The translations under genes were made by a program, and so were the position numbers. From NCBI GenBank assembly GCA_910585005.1, contig CAJUCN010000023.1, forward strand, positions 1 to 38,151: 38,151 nucleotides of DNA, read 5' to 3'. Positions 14,675 through 22,344 of the stretch are shown one piece after another; position 1 is the first letter of the stretch, and each line of letters begins with the position of its first letter. Below the pieces are notes generated by a model. It saw only the letters and a list, made by a program, of their open reading frames with translations, did no database searches and was not told where the DNA came from. Source of the stretch: an uncultured Lachnospiraceae bacterium. Lineage in GTDB: Bacteria; Bacillota; Clostridia; Lachnospirales; Lachnospiraceae.

Positions 14675-14804
14675 AATTGATTTCCGGTAGTTTTTTCCCA
14701 AAAATACTTTCCCTGCATCAACTTGTATGCTATACTATATGGAAATTAAGTGATTTTGCCCATCGGAGCTTTGGATGGGAGAAGCAGATAAAGGAGAATA
14801 TGTT

Positions 14805-14948
14805 ATGAAGCGTATTAAGACATTAGTAACAAGAGATTTAAAAGAGTCCATGAAAAAGGGCGGATGCGGCGAGTGCCAGACTTCCTGCCAGTCAGCTTGT
14901 AAGACCTCCTGCACCGTGGGAAACCAGAGCTGCGAGAAGGTTAAATAA
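14805..14948 (+). CDS. scfA: SCIFF peptide precursor (six cysteines in forty-five residues)
   Basis: This 47-residue peptide begins MKRIKTLVTRDLKESMK and then carries six cysteines at 21, 24, 28, 32, 36 and 43 among Gly, Thr and Ser. It matches the SCIFF family, the near-universal Clostridial ribosomal peptide whose cysteines are cross-linked to neighbouring residues by thioether bonds (a ranthipeptide). Threonines that could take such links stand at 26, 34 and 37. AAGGAG precedes the ATG by about 8 nt. The maturase gene follows after a 10-bp stem hairpin, so the peptide may be made in excess of the enzyme. The mature peptide's biological role is not settled. Confidence 0.95.
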   Translation: MKRIKTLVTRDLKESMKKGGCGECQTSCQSACKTSCTVGNQSCEKVK

Positions 14949-14971
14949 GCGCTCCAATAGGATAATGAGTG

Positions 14972-14997
14972 TAAGCAGCGGTTTACGCCGCTGCTTA
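14972..14997 (+). terminator. Hairpin between scfA and scfB, possible attenuator
   Basis: A perfect 10-bp GC-rich stem (TAAGCAGCGG with CCGCTGCTTA) with a 6-nt loop is followed by TTGTTGT, a weak T-tract. A leaky terminator here would give more scfA than scfB transcript; it could also protect the scfA message 3' end. Confidence 0.65.
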
Positions 14998-15051
14998 TTG
15001 TTGTCCAGGATTTGCTTTGGCATGAGATATGAATTTGAAAGGATAAGAAAC

Positions 15052-16461
15052 GTGGTACATCAATATAAAAACAACGGTTACAACATTATTTTGGATGTGA
15101 ACAGTGGTTCGATCCATGTTGTGGATGATGTGGTGTATGAGATTGTCCCTTTGGTGGAAGAGGCTTTAGAAGCCGGAAAATCTAAAGAAGACATGTCAGA
15201 TGGGATATTTGATCGTTTGAAGGACCGTTTTGCAAGGGAAGATATGCAGGAAGCATTTGAGCAGGTTTGGGAGCTTAAAGAAGCAGGAATGCTTTATGCG
15301 CCTGATATCTATGAAAATTATGTGATTGACTTTAAGAAACGGGAAACTGTAGTGAAGGCTCTTTGTCTGCACATTGCTCATGATTGTAACCTGGCATGCA
15401 AATATTGTTTTGCACAGGAAGGGGAATATCACGGGAGACGGGCGCTTATGAGCTTTGAAGTGGGCAAAAAGGCGTTGGATTTTCTTGTGCATCATTCAGG
15501 CAGCCGGGTGAATCTGGAGGTTGACTTTTTTGGAGGAGAGCCGTTAATGAACTGGCAGGTGGTAAAAGACCTGGTATCATATGGCAGGAGCCTGGAAGAA
15601 CCTTATCACAAGAGATTCCGTTTTACTTTGACAACGAATGGTGTTTTATTAAATGATGAGGTTCTGGAATTTGTCAATAAAGAGATGGCCAATGTAGTGC
15701 TCAGTATTGATGGGCGGAAGGAAGTTCACGACCTGATGCGTCCTTTTAGGGGCGGGCAGGGCAGTTATGAGGGCATTGTTCCTAAGTTCCAAAAGGCAGC
15801 AGAGAGCCGTGGTCAGATGAATTATTATGTGCGCGGCACATTCACCAGGAATAACTTGGATTTTTCCAGGGATGTAATGCATTTGGCGGATCTGGGCTTT
15901 AAGCAGATTTCTGTAGAACCGGTGGTAGCGGCGCCGGAGGACGATTATGCATTACGCCAAGAGGATGTCCCGGAGCTGCTTGCGGAGTATGATAAGCTTG
16001 CCGTGGAACTTTTAAACAGAAAAAAGCAAGGAAAAGGTGTTAATTTCTTTCATTTTATGATAGACTTGGAGGGTGGCCCGTGTGTTGCCAAAAGGCTTTC
16101 CGGGTGCGGTTCCGGGACGGAATATCTGGCAGTAACGCCTTGGGGGGATCTGTATCCCTGCCATCAGTTCGTCGGGAAAGAGGAATTCCTGATGGGAAAT
16201 GTGGATGAGGGCATTACGAATACGGCGATCAGGGACGAGTTTAAGACTTGTAATGTCTATGCAAAAGAAAAGTGCAGGGATTGTTTCGCTAAGTTCTATT
16301 GCAGCGGCGGCTGTGCCGCCAATTCTTACAATTTCCATGGGCATATCAATGATGCTTATGACTTGGGCTGTGAATTGCAAAGAAAACGTATTGAGTGTGC
16401 AATCATGATAAAGGCGGCGTTAGCCGATTTGGAAGGAGAAGAAAACGATGAAGAAGAATAG
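15052..16461 (+). CDS. scfB: SCIFF radical SAM maturase (thioether cross-linking)
   Basis: This 469-residue radical SAM/SPASM enzyme installs thioether cross-links in the SCIFF peptide; CteB of Clostridium thermocellum is the studied relative. The N-terminal ~90 residues (MVHQYKNNGYNIILDVNSGS) are the peptide-recognition part. The 4Fe-4S radical SAM site is CNLACKYC (C112, C116, C119). The C-terminal SPASM region has many cysteines (CGSGTEY, YPCHQ, KCRDCFAKFYCSGGCAAN), binding auxiliary clusters. I chose GTG at 15052: AAAGGA lies about 8 nt upstream, and MVHQYK is the usual start of the family. A frame from ATG 14965 would translate through the hairpin and is unlikely. It overlaps secDF by 14 nt. 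Confidence 0.95.
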   Translation: MVHQYKNNGYNIILDVNSGSIHVVDDVVYEIVPLVEEALEAGKSKEDMSDGIFDRLKDRFAREDMQEAFEQVWELKEAGMLYAPDIYENYVIDFKKRETVVKALCLHIAHDCNLACKYCFAQEGEYHGRRALMSFEVGKKALDFLVHHSGSRVNLEVDFFGGEPLMNWQVVKDLVSYGRSLEEPYHKRFRFTLTTNGVLLNDEVLEFVNKEMANVVLSIDGRKEVHDLMRPFRGGQGSYEGIVPKFQKAAESRGQMNYYVRGTFTRNNLDFSRDVMHLADLGFKQISVEPVVAAPEDDYALRQEDVPELLAEYDKLAVELLNRKKQGKGVNFFHFMIDLEGGPCVAKRLSGCGSGTEYLAVTPWGDLYPCHQFVGKEEFLMGNVDEGITNTAIRDEFKTCNVYAKEKCRDCFAKFYCSGGCAANSYNFHGHINDAYDLGCELQRKRIECAIMIKAALADLEGEENDEEE

Positions 16462-18676
16462 GGCAGTTATTACGCTGTTGGTACTGATACTGCTTCTTGG
16501 CGGCTTCGGTTATACGGCGGCTGTGGGAATTGGCGCAGAGGGCGCCGGTTCGGCGGCAAGTATCAATCTGGGGCTTGACTTAGAGGGTGGTGTAAGTATT
16601 ACTTACCAGGCTGTGGGAGACGAAAATCCCAGTAAGGAAGATATGGCCGACACCATCTATAAGCTGCAAAAGCGTGTGGAAGGTTACAGCTCAGAAGCGA
16701 TCGTCTACCAGGAAGGAGATGACCGGATCAATATTGAGATTCCAGGTGTGTCAGATGCAAATGCTATTTTAGAAGAACTTGGTAAGCCAGGATCATTATA
16801 TTTCATTAAAGAAACGGCTGACGATGGGACAATCAATTACAACCGTGGCACTTATGAGATGTATAAGTCGATTGAGGCGTTGGAGGAAGAAGGGTCTATC
16901 GTACTGGTAGGTACGGATGTAAAGAATGCCCAGGCAAGGGCTACGACAGATTCGATGCAGAATAGCCAGTTTGCAGTTGAACTTACCATGACGGAGGAAG
17001 GTGTTGGTAAGTTTGCAGACGCTACCAGCAAGGCGCACCAAAAGGGTGAGAGTATTGCTATTTATTATGATGGCGCGATTATCAGCGCTCCTGGCGTTAA
17101 TTCTGTTATTTCCAATGGACAAGCGGAGATCACAGGGAACTTCAGCGCAGCGGAAGCTGAACAGCTTGCATCTACCATCCGTATCGGCGGGTTGAAGATC
17201 CAGCTTGAGGAACTGCATTCCAAGATCGTAGGGGCGCAGCTTGGTGAGGAAGCAATCTCTACCAGTATCAAGGCAGCTTTGGTAGGCTTTTTGATCATTG
17301 TAGTATTTATGATAGGGGTATATTATGTTTCCGGTGTGGCAGCAAGCCTTGCCCTTGCTTTGTATGTGGAACTGGTAGTGATTCTCCTGGATGCTTTTGA
17401 GATCACGTTAACTCTTCCGGGAATTGCAGGTATTATTCTTTCTATTGGTATGGCTGTGGATGCTAATGTGATTATTTTTGCCCGTATCAGAGAGGAACTT
17501 GCCAAAGGAAAGACGGTGAGGTCAGCCATTGACACTGGTTTTAAAAAGGCAACTTCCGCCATTGTGGACGGAAATGTGACAACCTTGATCGCAGCGCTGG
17601 TGCTGGGTGTAATGGGATCCGGTACAATTAAAGGATTTGCGGCAACGCTGGCTCTTGGTATTGTACTTTCCATGTTTACAGCCATGGTAGTGACCAGGCT
17701 GATCATGAATGCACTCTTTGCAATTGGGCTGAAAGATGCAAAATTCTATGGCATTGCGAAGGAGAGGAAGGCTGTAAACTTTACTTCCAGGAGGAAAGTT
17801 TTCTTTGGAATCTCTATCGCAGCAATCCTGGCAGGCTTTGTGTTTATGGGGATTGGAAAGGCACAGACAGGAAATACTTTAAATTATAGCTTAGAGTTTG
17901 TGGGAGGTACTTCCACCAATGTGACATTTAACGAAGATATGGCTCTTAAGGACATTGATTCACAGGTAGTTCCGCTGATTGAGAAAATCACAGGGGATGG
18001 GAATGTACAGACCCAAAAAATTGAAGGGACAAATGAGGTGATCTTTAAGACCCGTTCCTTAGATGTTAGTGAGAGGGAAACTTTTAAGAGCACTATGGTA
18101 GAAAAGTTTGGTGTGGATGCGGAAAAGATCACGACAGAGACGATCAGCTCCACAGTAAGCGGCGAAATGAAGTCGGACGCTATTTGGGCAGTGGTGATCG
18201 CAACGCTGTGTATGCTGATTTATATTTGGTTCCGGTTTAAGGATATCCGTTTTGGCGCAAGTTCAGTGATCGCGCTGATCCATGATGTGCTGGTTGTACT
18301 TGCCTTTTATGCCATTGTGAGGGTGTCCGTGGGAACTACGTTTATTGCATGTATGCTGACCATCGTAGGTTATTCTGTCAATGCAACGATTGTTATTTTT
18401 GACCGTATCAGGGAAAATTTGGGTTCTTTAGGTAGGAAGGATTCTTTAGAGAATATGGTGAATGAAAGCATTACCCAGACTCTTTCCAGGAGTATTTTTA
18501 CTTCGCTGACTACATTTATCATGGTTGCGGCGCTTTATGTTTTTGGTGTTTCTTCCGTGAAAGAGTTTGCCCTTCCCCTGATGGCAGGTATCCTTTGCGG
18601 TACTTATTCTTCTGTATGCATTACAGGGGCTTTGTGGCTGGTGCTTCGGAAGGTATTTCCCCAAAAGACAGCATAA
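16448..18676 (+). CDS. secDF: Protein translocase subunits SecD and SecF fused (SecDF)
   Basis: This 742-residue membrane protein uses the proton gradient to help pull secreted proteins through SecYEG. The SecD half (about 1-440) has an N-terminal membrane segment, the INLGLDLEGGVSITYQ motif, a large extracytoplasmic domain, then five membrane segments with GMAVDANVIIFARIREEL. The SecF half (from ~455) repeats the plan with LEFVGGTSTNV and YSVNATIVIFDRIRENL. Length fits the fused form known in Bacillus. It begins inside scfB, and the scfA-scfB-secDF order is common in Clostridia, hinting that the SCIFF peptide may be exported or linked to secretion (inference). A terminator follows. Confidence 0.95.
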   Translation: MKKNRAVITLLVLILLLGGFGYTAAVGIGAEGAGSAASINLGLDLEGGVSITYQAVGDENPSKEDMADTIYKLQKRVEGYSSEAIVYQEGDDRINIEIPGVSDANAILEELGKPGSLYFIKETADDGTINYNRGTYEMYKSIEALEEEGSIVLVGTDVKNAQARATTDSMQNSQFAVELTMTEEGVGKFADATSKAHQKGESIAIYYDGAIISAPGVNSVISNGQAEITGNFSAAEAEQLASTIRIGGLKIQLEELHSKIVGAQLGEEAISTSIKAALVGFLIIVVFMIGVYYVSGVAASLALALYVELVVILLDAFEITLTLPGIAGIILSIGMAVDANVIIFARIREELAKGKTVRSAIDTGFKKATSAIVDGNVTTLIAALVLGVMGSGTIKGFAATLALGIVLSMFTAMVVTRLIMNALFAIGLKDAKFYGIAKERKAVNFTSRRKVFFGISIAAILAGFVFMGIGKAQTGNTLNYSLEFVGGTSTNVTFNEDMALKDIDSQVVPLIEKITGDGNVQTQKIEGTNEVIFKTRSLDVSERETFKSTMVEKFGVDAEKITTETISSTVSGEMKSDAIWAVVIATLCMLIYIWFRFKDIRFGASSVIALIHDVLVVLAFYAIVRVSVGTTFIACMLTIVGYSVNATIVIFDRIRENLGSLGRKDSLENMVNESITQTLSRSIFTSLTTFIMVAALYVFGVSSVKEFALPLMAGILCGTYSSVCITGALWLVLRKVFPQKTA

Positions 18677-18714
18677 TGCAGGGGTAAAAGCAGATTTAAG
18701 ATAAAGGAAAGAGG

Positions 18715-18743
18715 AAGAGCTGGCTTTTTAGCCGGCTCTTTTT
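18715..18743 (+). terminator. Terminator after secDF
   Basis: An 11-bp stem with one G-T pair (AAGAGCTGGCT with AGCCGGCTCTT), a TTTT loop and a T-tract. It ends just before the recJ ribosome binding site, so recJ transcription either reads through it or starts within the same few bases. Confidence 0.8.
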
Positions 18744-18757
18744 AGGAGAAATGGACG

Positions 18758-20542
18758 ATGGCAAAGTGGATGATCGCTTCTAAAAAAGCGGATTTTGGAC
18801 AAATAGCGGAAAAATATCATATAACACCTGTGCTGGCAAGGATCCTCAGGAACAGGGATTTGATATCAGAACAGGAAATGGAACGGTTTTTGTATGGAAC
18901 CAGAAAAGACCTGCATAATCCGCGAATGATGAAGGATATGGAAACGGCAGCCGGAATCGTTGGACAAAAGATACGGCAGCAAAAGAAGATAAGGATCATA
19001 GGGGATTATGATGTGGATGGAATATGTTCTTCTTATATTTTATATAAGGGAATCAAGGCTCTCGGAGGAGAGGCGGATGTGGTCATCCCGCATAGGATGA
19101 AAGATGGTTACGGATTGAATGACCATTTGATAGAACATGCTTTTCAGGATGGTGTGGATACGGTTCTGACCTGTGATAATGGGATTGCGGCGGCCCCACA
19201 GATAAAGCGGGCAAAAGAGATGGGGATGACAGTGGTGGTTACAGATCACCATGAGGTGCCCTATGAGGAACGGGAAGGGCAGCGTAGTTACCTCTTGCCC
19301 CCTGCGGATGCGGTGGTAGATCCGAAACAGCCCGGATGCGGTTATCCTTTCAAGCAGATCTGTGGGGCAGTGGTCGCAGGGAAACTGGTTCAGGTACTGT
19401 GGGAAGAAAGAAACGGATGCGAAGATTTTTTTGAACAGGAGCTTTATGAAGAAATCTGTATATTTGAAGCTCTTGCCACTGTATGCGATGTGATGGAACT
19501 ATGGGATGAGAACAGGATTTTGGTGAAGGAAGGGTTGAGGCTTATGGGGCGCACTTCCAACTTAGGTATGAAAGCCCTTTTGATGGTAAATGGCATTGAG
19601 GAAAAGGCGTTGTCACCTTATCATGCCGGGTTTATCATTGGCCCATGCATGAATGCATCAGGACGGCTTGATACGGCCAGGCGTGCGCTGGAATTATTTT
19701 GCTGTGAGGACTGGAAGGAAGCGGTGACCATTGCAGGGGATCTGAAAAGTTTAAACGACAGCCGAAAACTTATGACAGAACAAGGAGTAAGCGATGCTAT
19801 CCGCCAGGTGGAAGAAGAGCATTTGGAGGGCGACAGGGTATTGGTTCTTTATTTGCCGGATTGCCATGAAAGTCTGGCGGGGATTATTGCAGGAAGAATC
19901 CGGGAAAAGTATGGAAAGCCTGCTTTTGTGCTGACAAAGGGAGAAGAAGGGATAAAGGGCAGCGGACGTTCCATAGAAAACTATTCCATGTACGAGGAAA
20001 TGTCCGCCTGTAAAGAATTGTTTACCAAGTATGGCGGGCATAAGATGGCAGCAGGCCTGTCCCTGGCGGATGAAGTTTCCGTAAGAAAATTCCGAAAAAT
20101 GTTGAATGACAACTGTAAATTGACCAAAGAGGATTTTGAGCAGGTGGTACATATTGATGTGGCAATGCCGCTTCGGTATGCAGATAAAAATTTTATTGAA
20201 GAACTCTCTGTGTTGGAACCTTTTGGCATAGGCAATCCGAGGCCAGTCTTTGCCAGGAAGGATATCAGCCTGCTTTCCGGACGGAAGCTTGGGAAAAAGC
20301 GGAATGTAGGGAAATACAAGATCAGTGAGGAAGCAGGTTCTTGTTATGAAATGATCTATTTCGGTGACTTGGAGAAGTTTGACCGCTTTCTTTTGGAGCG
20401 CTATGGACAGGATATGTTTGGCCGGCTATATGAAGGGGGGCTTGCAGAGGGAGCGATGACGATCAGTATGGCATATTATCCTGAACTGAATTATTTTGCA
20501 GGCAGGGAGAGCGTGCAGATTGTGATGCAGGACTACTGCTAA
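18758..20542 (+). CDS. recJ: Single-stranded-DNA-specific exonuclease RecJ
   Basis: This 594-residue DHH-family nuclease degrades single-stranded DNA 5' to 3' in recombination and mismatch or base-excision repair. The DHH domain shows IIGDYDVDGICSSYIL (metal-binding aspartates), CDNGIAA and VTDHHEVP. The DHHA1 domain has KGSGRS and YGGHKMAAGLSL. A C-terminal OB-like part follows. At 594 residues it is close to the E. coli enzyme and shorter than the Bacillus form, which has an extra C-terminal domain. AGGAG lies 9 nt before the ATG. A strong terminator ends the gene. Confidence 0.95.
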   Translation: MAKWMIASKKADFGQIAEKYHITPVLARILRNRDLISEQEMERFLYGTRKDLHNPRMMKDMETAAGIVGQKIRQQKKIRIIGDYDVDGICSSYILYKGIKALGGEADVVIPHRMKDGYGLNDHLIEHAFQDGVDTVLTCDNGIAAAPQIKRAKEMGMTVVVTDHHEVPYEEREGQRSYLLPPADAVVDPKQPGCGYPFKQICGAVVAGKLVQVLWEERNGCEDFFEQELYEEICIFEALATVCDVMELWDENRILVKEGLRLMGRTSNLGMKALLMVNGIEEKALSPYHAGFIIGPCMNASGRLDTARRALELFCCEDWKEAVTIAGDLKSLNDSRKLMTEQGVSDAIRQVEEEHLEGDRVLVLYLPDCHESLAGIIAGRIREKYGKPAFVLTKGEEGIKGSGRSIENYSMYEEMSACKELFTKYGGHKMAAGLSLADEVSVRKFRKMLNDNCKLTKEDFEQVVHIDVAMPLRYADKNFIEELSVLEPFGIGNPRPVFARKDISLLSGRKLGKKRNVGKYKISEEAGSCYEMIYFGDLEKFDRFLLERYGQDMFGRLYEGGLAEGAMTISMAYYPELNYFAGRESVQIVMQDYC

Positions 20543-20552
20543 AATAGAATGC

Positions 20553-20586
20553 GAAAGCCCCCGGGGGATGCCGGGGGCTTTCTTTC
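20553..20586 (+). terminator. Strong terminator after recJ
   Basis: A perfect 12-bp GC-rich stem (GAAAGCCCCCGG with CCGGGGGCTTTC) with a 6-nt loop, then TTTCTT. It closes the recJ unit 11 nt after its stop. Confidence 0.9.
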
Positions 20587-20762
20587 TTATGAGGGGGGAG
20601 ATAGTGAGTTGTTCAACTATCTTGATTAATATCATAAAGGGTAAATGTGTTTAAATTGTGTCTGATTTATGATTAAAATCTAAAATCCTCTAAACAAAAA
20701 ATTAATTACATCGGAAAAAATTAGAAACAACCGTCCGTAAAAGCCATCTTCCATTGCAAAGA

Positions 20763-20791
20763 TTGAAAAAAAGGGATAATCATGCTATTCT
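20763..20791 (+). promoter_or_regulatory. Promoter of the murE-priA unit
   Basis: TTGAAA (20763-20768) and TATTCT (20786-20791) have a 17-bp spacer, five of six matches each to consensus. The start would be near 20798, which sets the murE start at the downstream ATG 20866. Confidence 0.65.
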
Positions 20792-20865
20792 TTTATATGA
20801 ATTATGGCAGGCGGATGATCTTCCGATGGTTTTCGGAGATCCATCTATGCAGAAAGAGGGATAGA

Positions 20866-22344
20866 ATGTTTAAATGTAAAGAATTACTGGAAGGAATTAC
20901 TTATGAGTGTATAAAAGGAACCATAGATAAGGAAATCAGTGAGGTGGTGTATGATTCCAGGAAGATTGTAAAGGACTGCCTGTTCATTTGTATTTGCGGA
21001 TACAATACCGACGGACACAGTTTTGCGGCCGAAACCGTTCAAAAGGGAGCGGCGGCGCTGGTAGTGCAAAAAGATGTGGAAGCGCCAAAGGACAGTGATG
21101 TTACGGTGATCAAGGTGGAGGATACCAGGTATGCCATGGCGTTTATTTCTGCCGCGTATTTCGGGCATCCTGCAGACCGGCTGAAAGTGATCGGCATTAC
21201 CGGGACAAAGGGCAAGACAACGACTACCTATCTGATCCGATCTATTTTGGAGAGTGCGGGATATAAGGCTGGCCTGGTGGGGACGATCGAGACAATCATA
21301 GGAGACCGGCATATCCCAGCGGCGAATACCACACCGGAGTCTTTTCTTTTGCAGAAGTATTTTAAGGAAATGGAGGAGGAAGGATGCCAGGTCGTGGTAA
21401 TGGAGGTGGCGTCTCAGGGATTGAAACTTCACAGAACCCAGGGATTTACTTTTGAGATCGGTATTTTTACGAATCTGGAACCGGATCATATCGGGCCGAA
21501 TGAACATGCGGATTTTGAAGAGTACCAGGCGTGTAAAGGATTGTTGTTTCAGCAGTGCAGGCTTGGGATTGTAAATATAGATGATTCCCATGCAAAGGAA
21601 GTGCTGAAAGGGCATACCTGTACCTTGGAGACTTATGGATTTGACAAGAGGGCGGATTTTTATGCACAGGACTTGGAACTGGTGAAAAAACCAGGAGAGC
21701 TGGGAATCGACTTTACGGTAGGAGGGAAGAGAAGTTTCCAGGTAGAGGTTCCTACGCCTGGGAGGTTCAGCGTATATAACGCACTGACGGCAATTGCGGT
21801 GTGCAGTCATTTTCAGGTAGAAACAGCGCAGATACAAAAGGCGCTTTTAAGTGCACATGTAAAGGGCAGGATCGAGATGGTTCCGGTATCGGATCAGTTT
21901 ACGCTGCTGATCGATTATGCCCACAATGCCATGAGCCTGAAAAGTTTGCTGGCTACTTTGCGGGAGTATCAGCCATCAAGGCTGATCTGTCTGTTTGGGT
22001 GTGGCGGGAACCGTTCAAAGCTGCGGCGTTTTGAAATGGGTGAGGTCAGTGGAACCTATGCAGATCTTACCATTGTCACATCGGATAACCCCAGGTTTGA
22101 GGAACCATTGGATATCATAGAAGATATTAAGACTGGCATTTGCAGGACGAAGGGGCAGTTTGTTGAGATCTGTGACCGGAAGGAAGCCATTGCCTATGCG
22201 ATTGATCATGGGCAGTCAGGGGATATCATCGTACTTGCAGGGAAAGGACATGAGGATTACCAGGAGATCAAAGGGATAAAATACCCGATGGATGAGAGAG
22301 TGCTGATTGCACAGATATTGGAGGAAAGACAAAAGAGTTTATGA
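20866..22344 (+). CDS. murE: UDP-MurNAc-tripeptide synthetase MurE (meso-diaminopimelate type)
   Basis: This 492-residue Mur ligase adds the third amino acid to UDP-MurNAc-L-Ala-D-Glu in wall precursor synthesis in the cytoplasm. Seen are the start with a SR-containing substrate motif (EVVYDSRKIV), the ATP loop GITGTKGKTTTT (110-121), the central TNLEPDHIGPNEH, and the amino-acid selector DNPR (407-410), the form found in meso-DAP-adding enzymes, not lysine-adding ones. AGAGGG lies upstream of the ATG at 20866. It is separate from a visible division/wall cluster and instead coupled to priA through an ATGA overlap. A second murE-like gene elsewhere is possible. Confidence 0.92.
   Translation: MFKCKELLEGITYECIKGTIDKEISEVVYDSRKIVKDCLFICICGYNTDGHSFAAETVQKGAAALVVQKDVEAPKDSDVTVIKVEDTRYAMAFISAAYFGHPADRLKVIGITGTKGKTTTTYLIRSILESAGYKAGLVGTIETIIGDRHIPAANTTPESFLLQKYFKEMEEEGCQVVVMEVASQGLKLHRTQGFTFEIGIFTNLEPDHIGPNEHADFEEYQACKGLLFQQCRLGIVNIDDSHAKEVLKGHTCTLETYGFDKRADFYAQDLELVKKPGELGIDFTVGGKRSFQVEVPTPGRFSVYNALTAIAVCSHFQVETAQIQKALLSAHVKGRIEMVPVSDQFTLLIDYAHNAMSLKSLLATLREYQPSRLICLFGCGGNRSKLRRFEMGEVSGTYADLTIVTSDNPRFEEPLDIIEDIKTGICRTKGQFVEICDRKEAIAYAIDHGQSGDIIVLAGKGHEDYQEIKGIKYPMDERVLIAQILEERQKSL

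Larger units (their letters stand above)
20543..20865 (+). other. Intergenic region between recJ and murE
   Basis: This stretch contains the recJ terminator, a small imperfect hairpin at 20600-20622 (GATAG with CTATC, plus TTG/CAA), an AT-rich stretch without recognised features, and the murE promoter. An in-frame extension of murE back to 20782 begins upstream of the expected transcription start and is not taken as coding. Confidence 0.5.

Noticed and set aside
13808..14701. Long minus-strand frame of 297 codons opposite the CorC-like gene
   Set aside because: It mirrors a strongly conserved plus-strand gene, has no family features and no binding site.
14965..15051. Longer N terminus for the SCIFF maturase from ATG 14965 or ATG 15022
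   Set aside because: The extra residues include the translated hairpin, have no family match, and the GTG at 15052 has the proper binding site and family start.
20782..20865. Longer N terminus for MurE from 20782
   Set aside because: It would begin upstream of the predicted transcription start and inside the -10 region.
20884..21837. Long minus-strand frame of 317 codons opposite murE
   Set aside because: Antisense shadow of a conserved Mur ligase; composition rich in Arg, Leu and Cys as usual for shadows.
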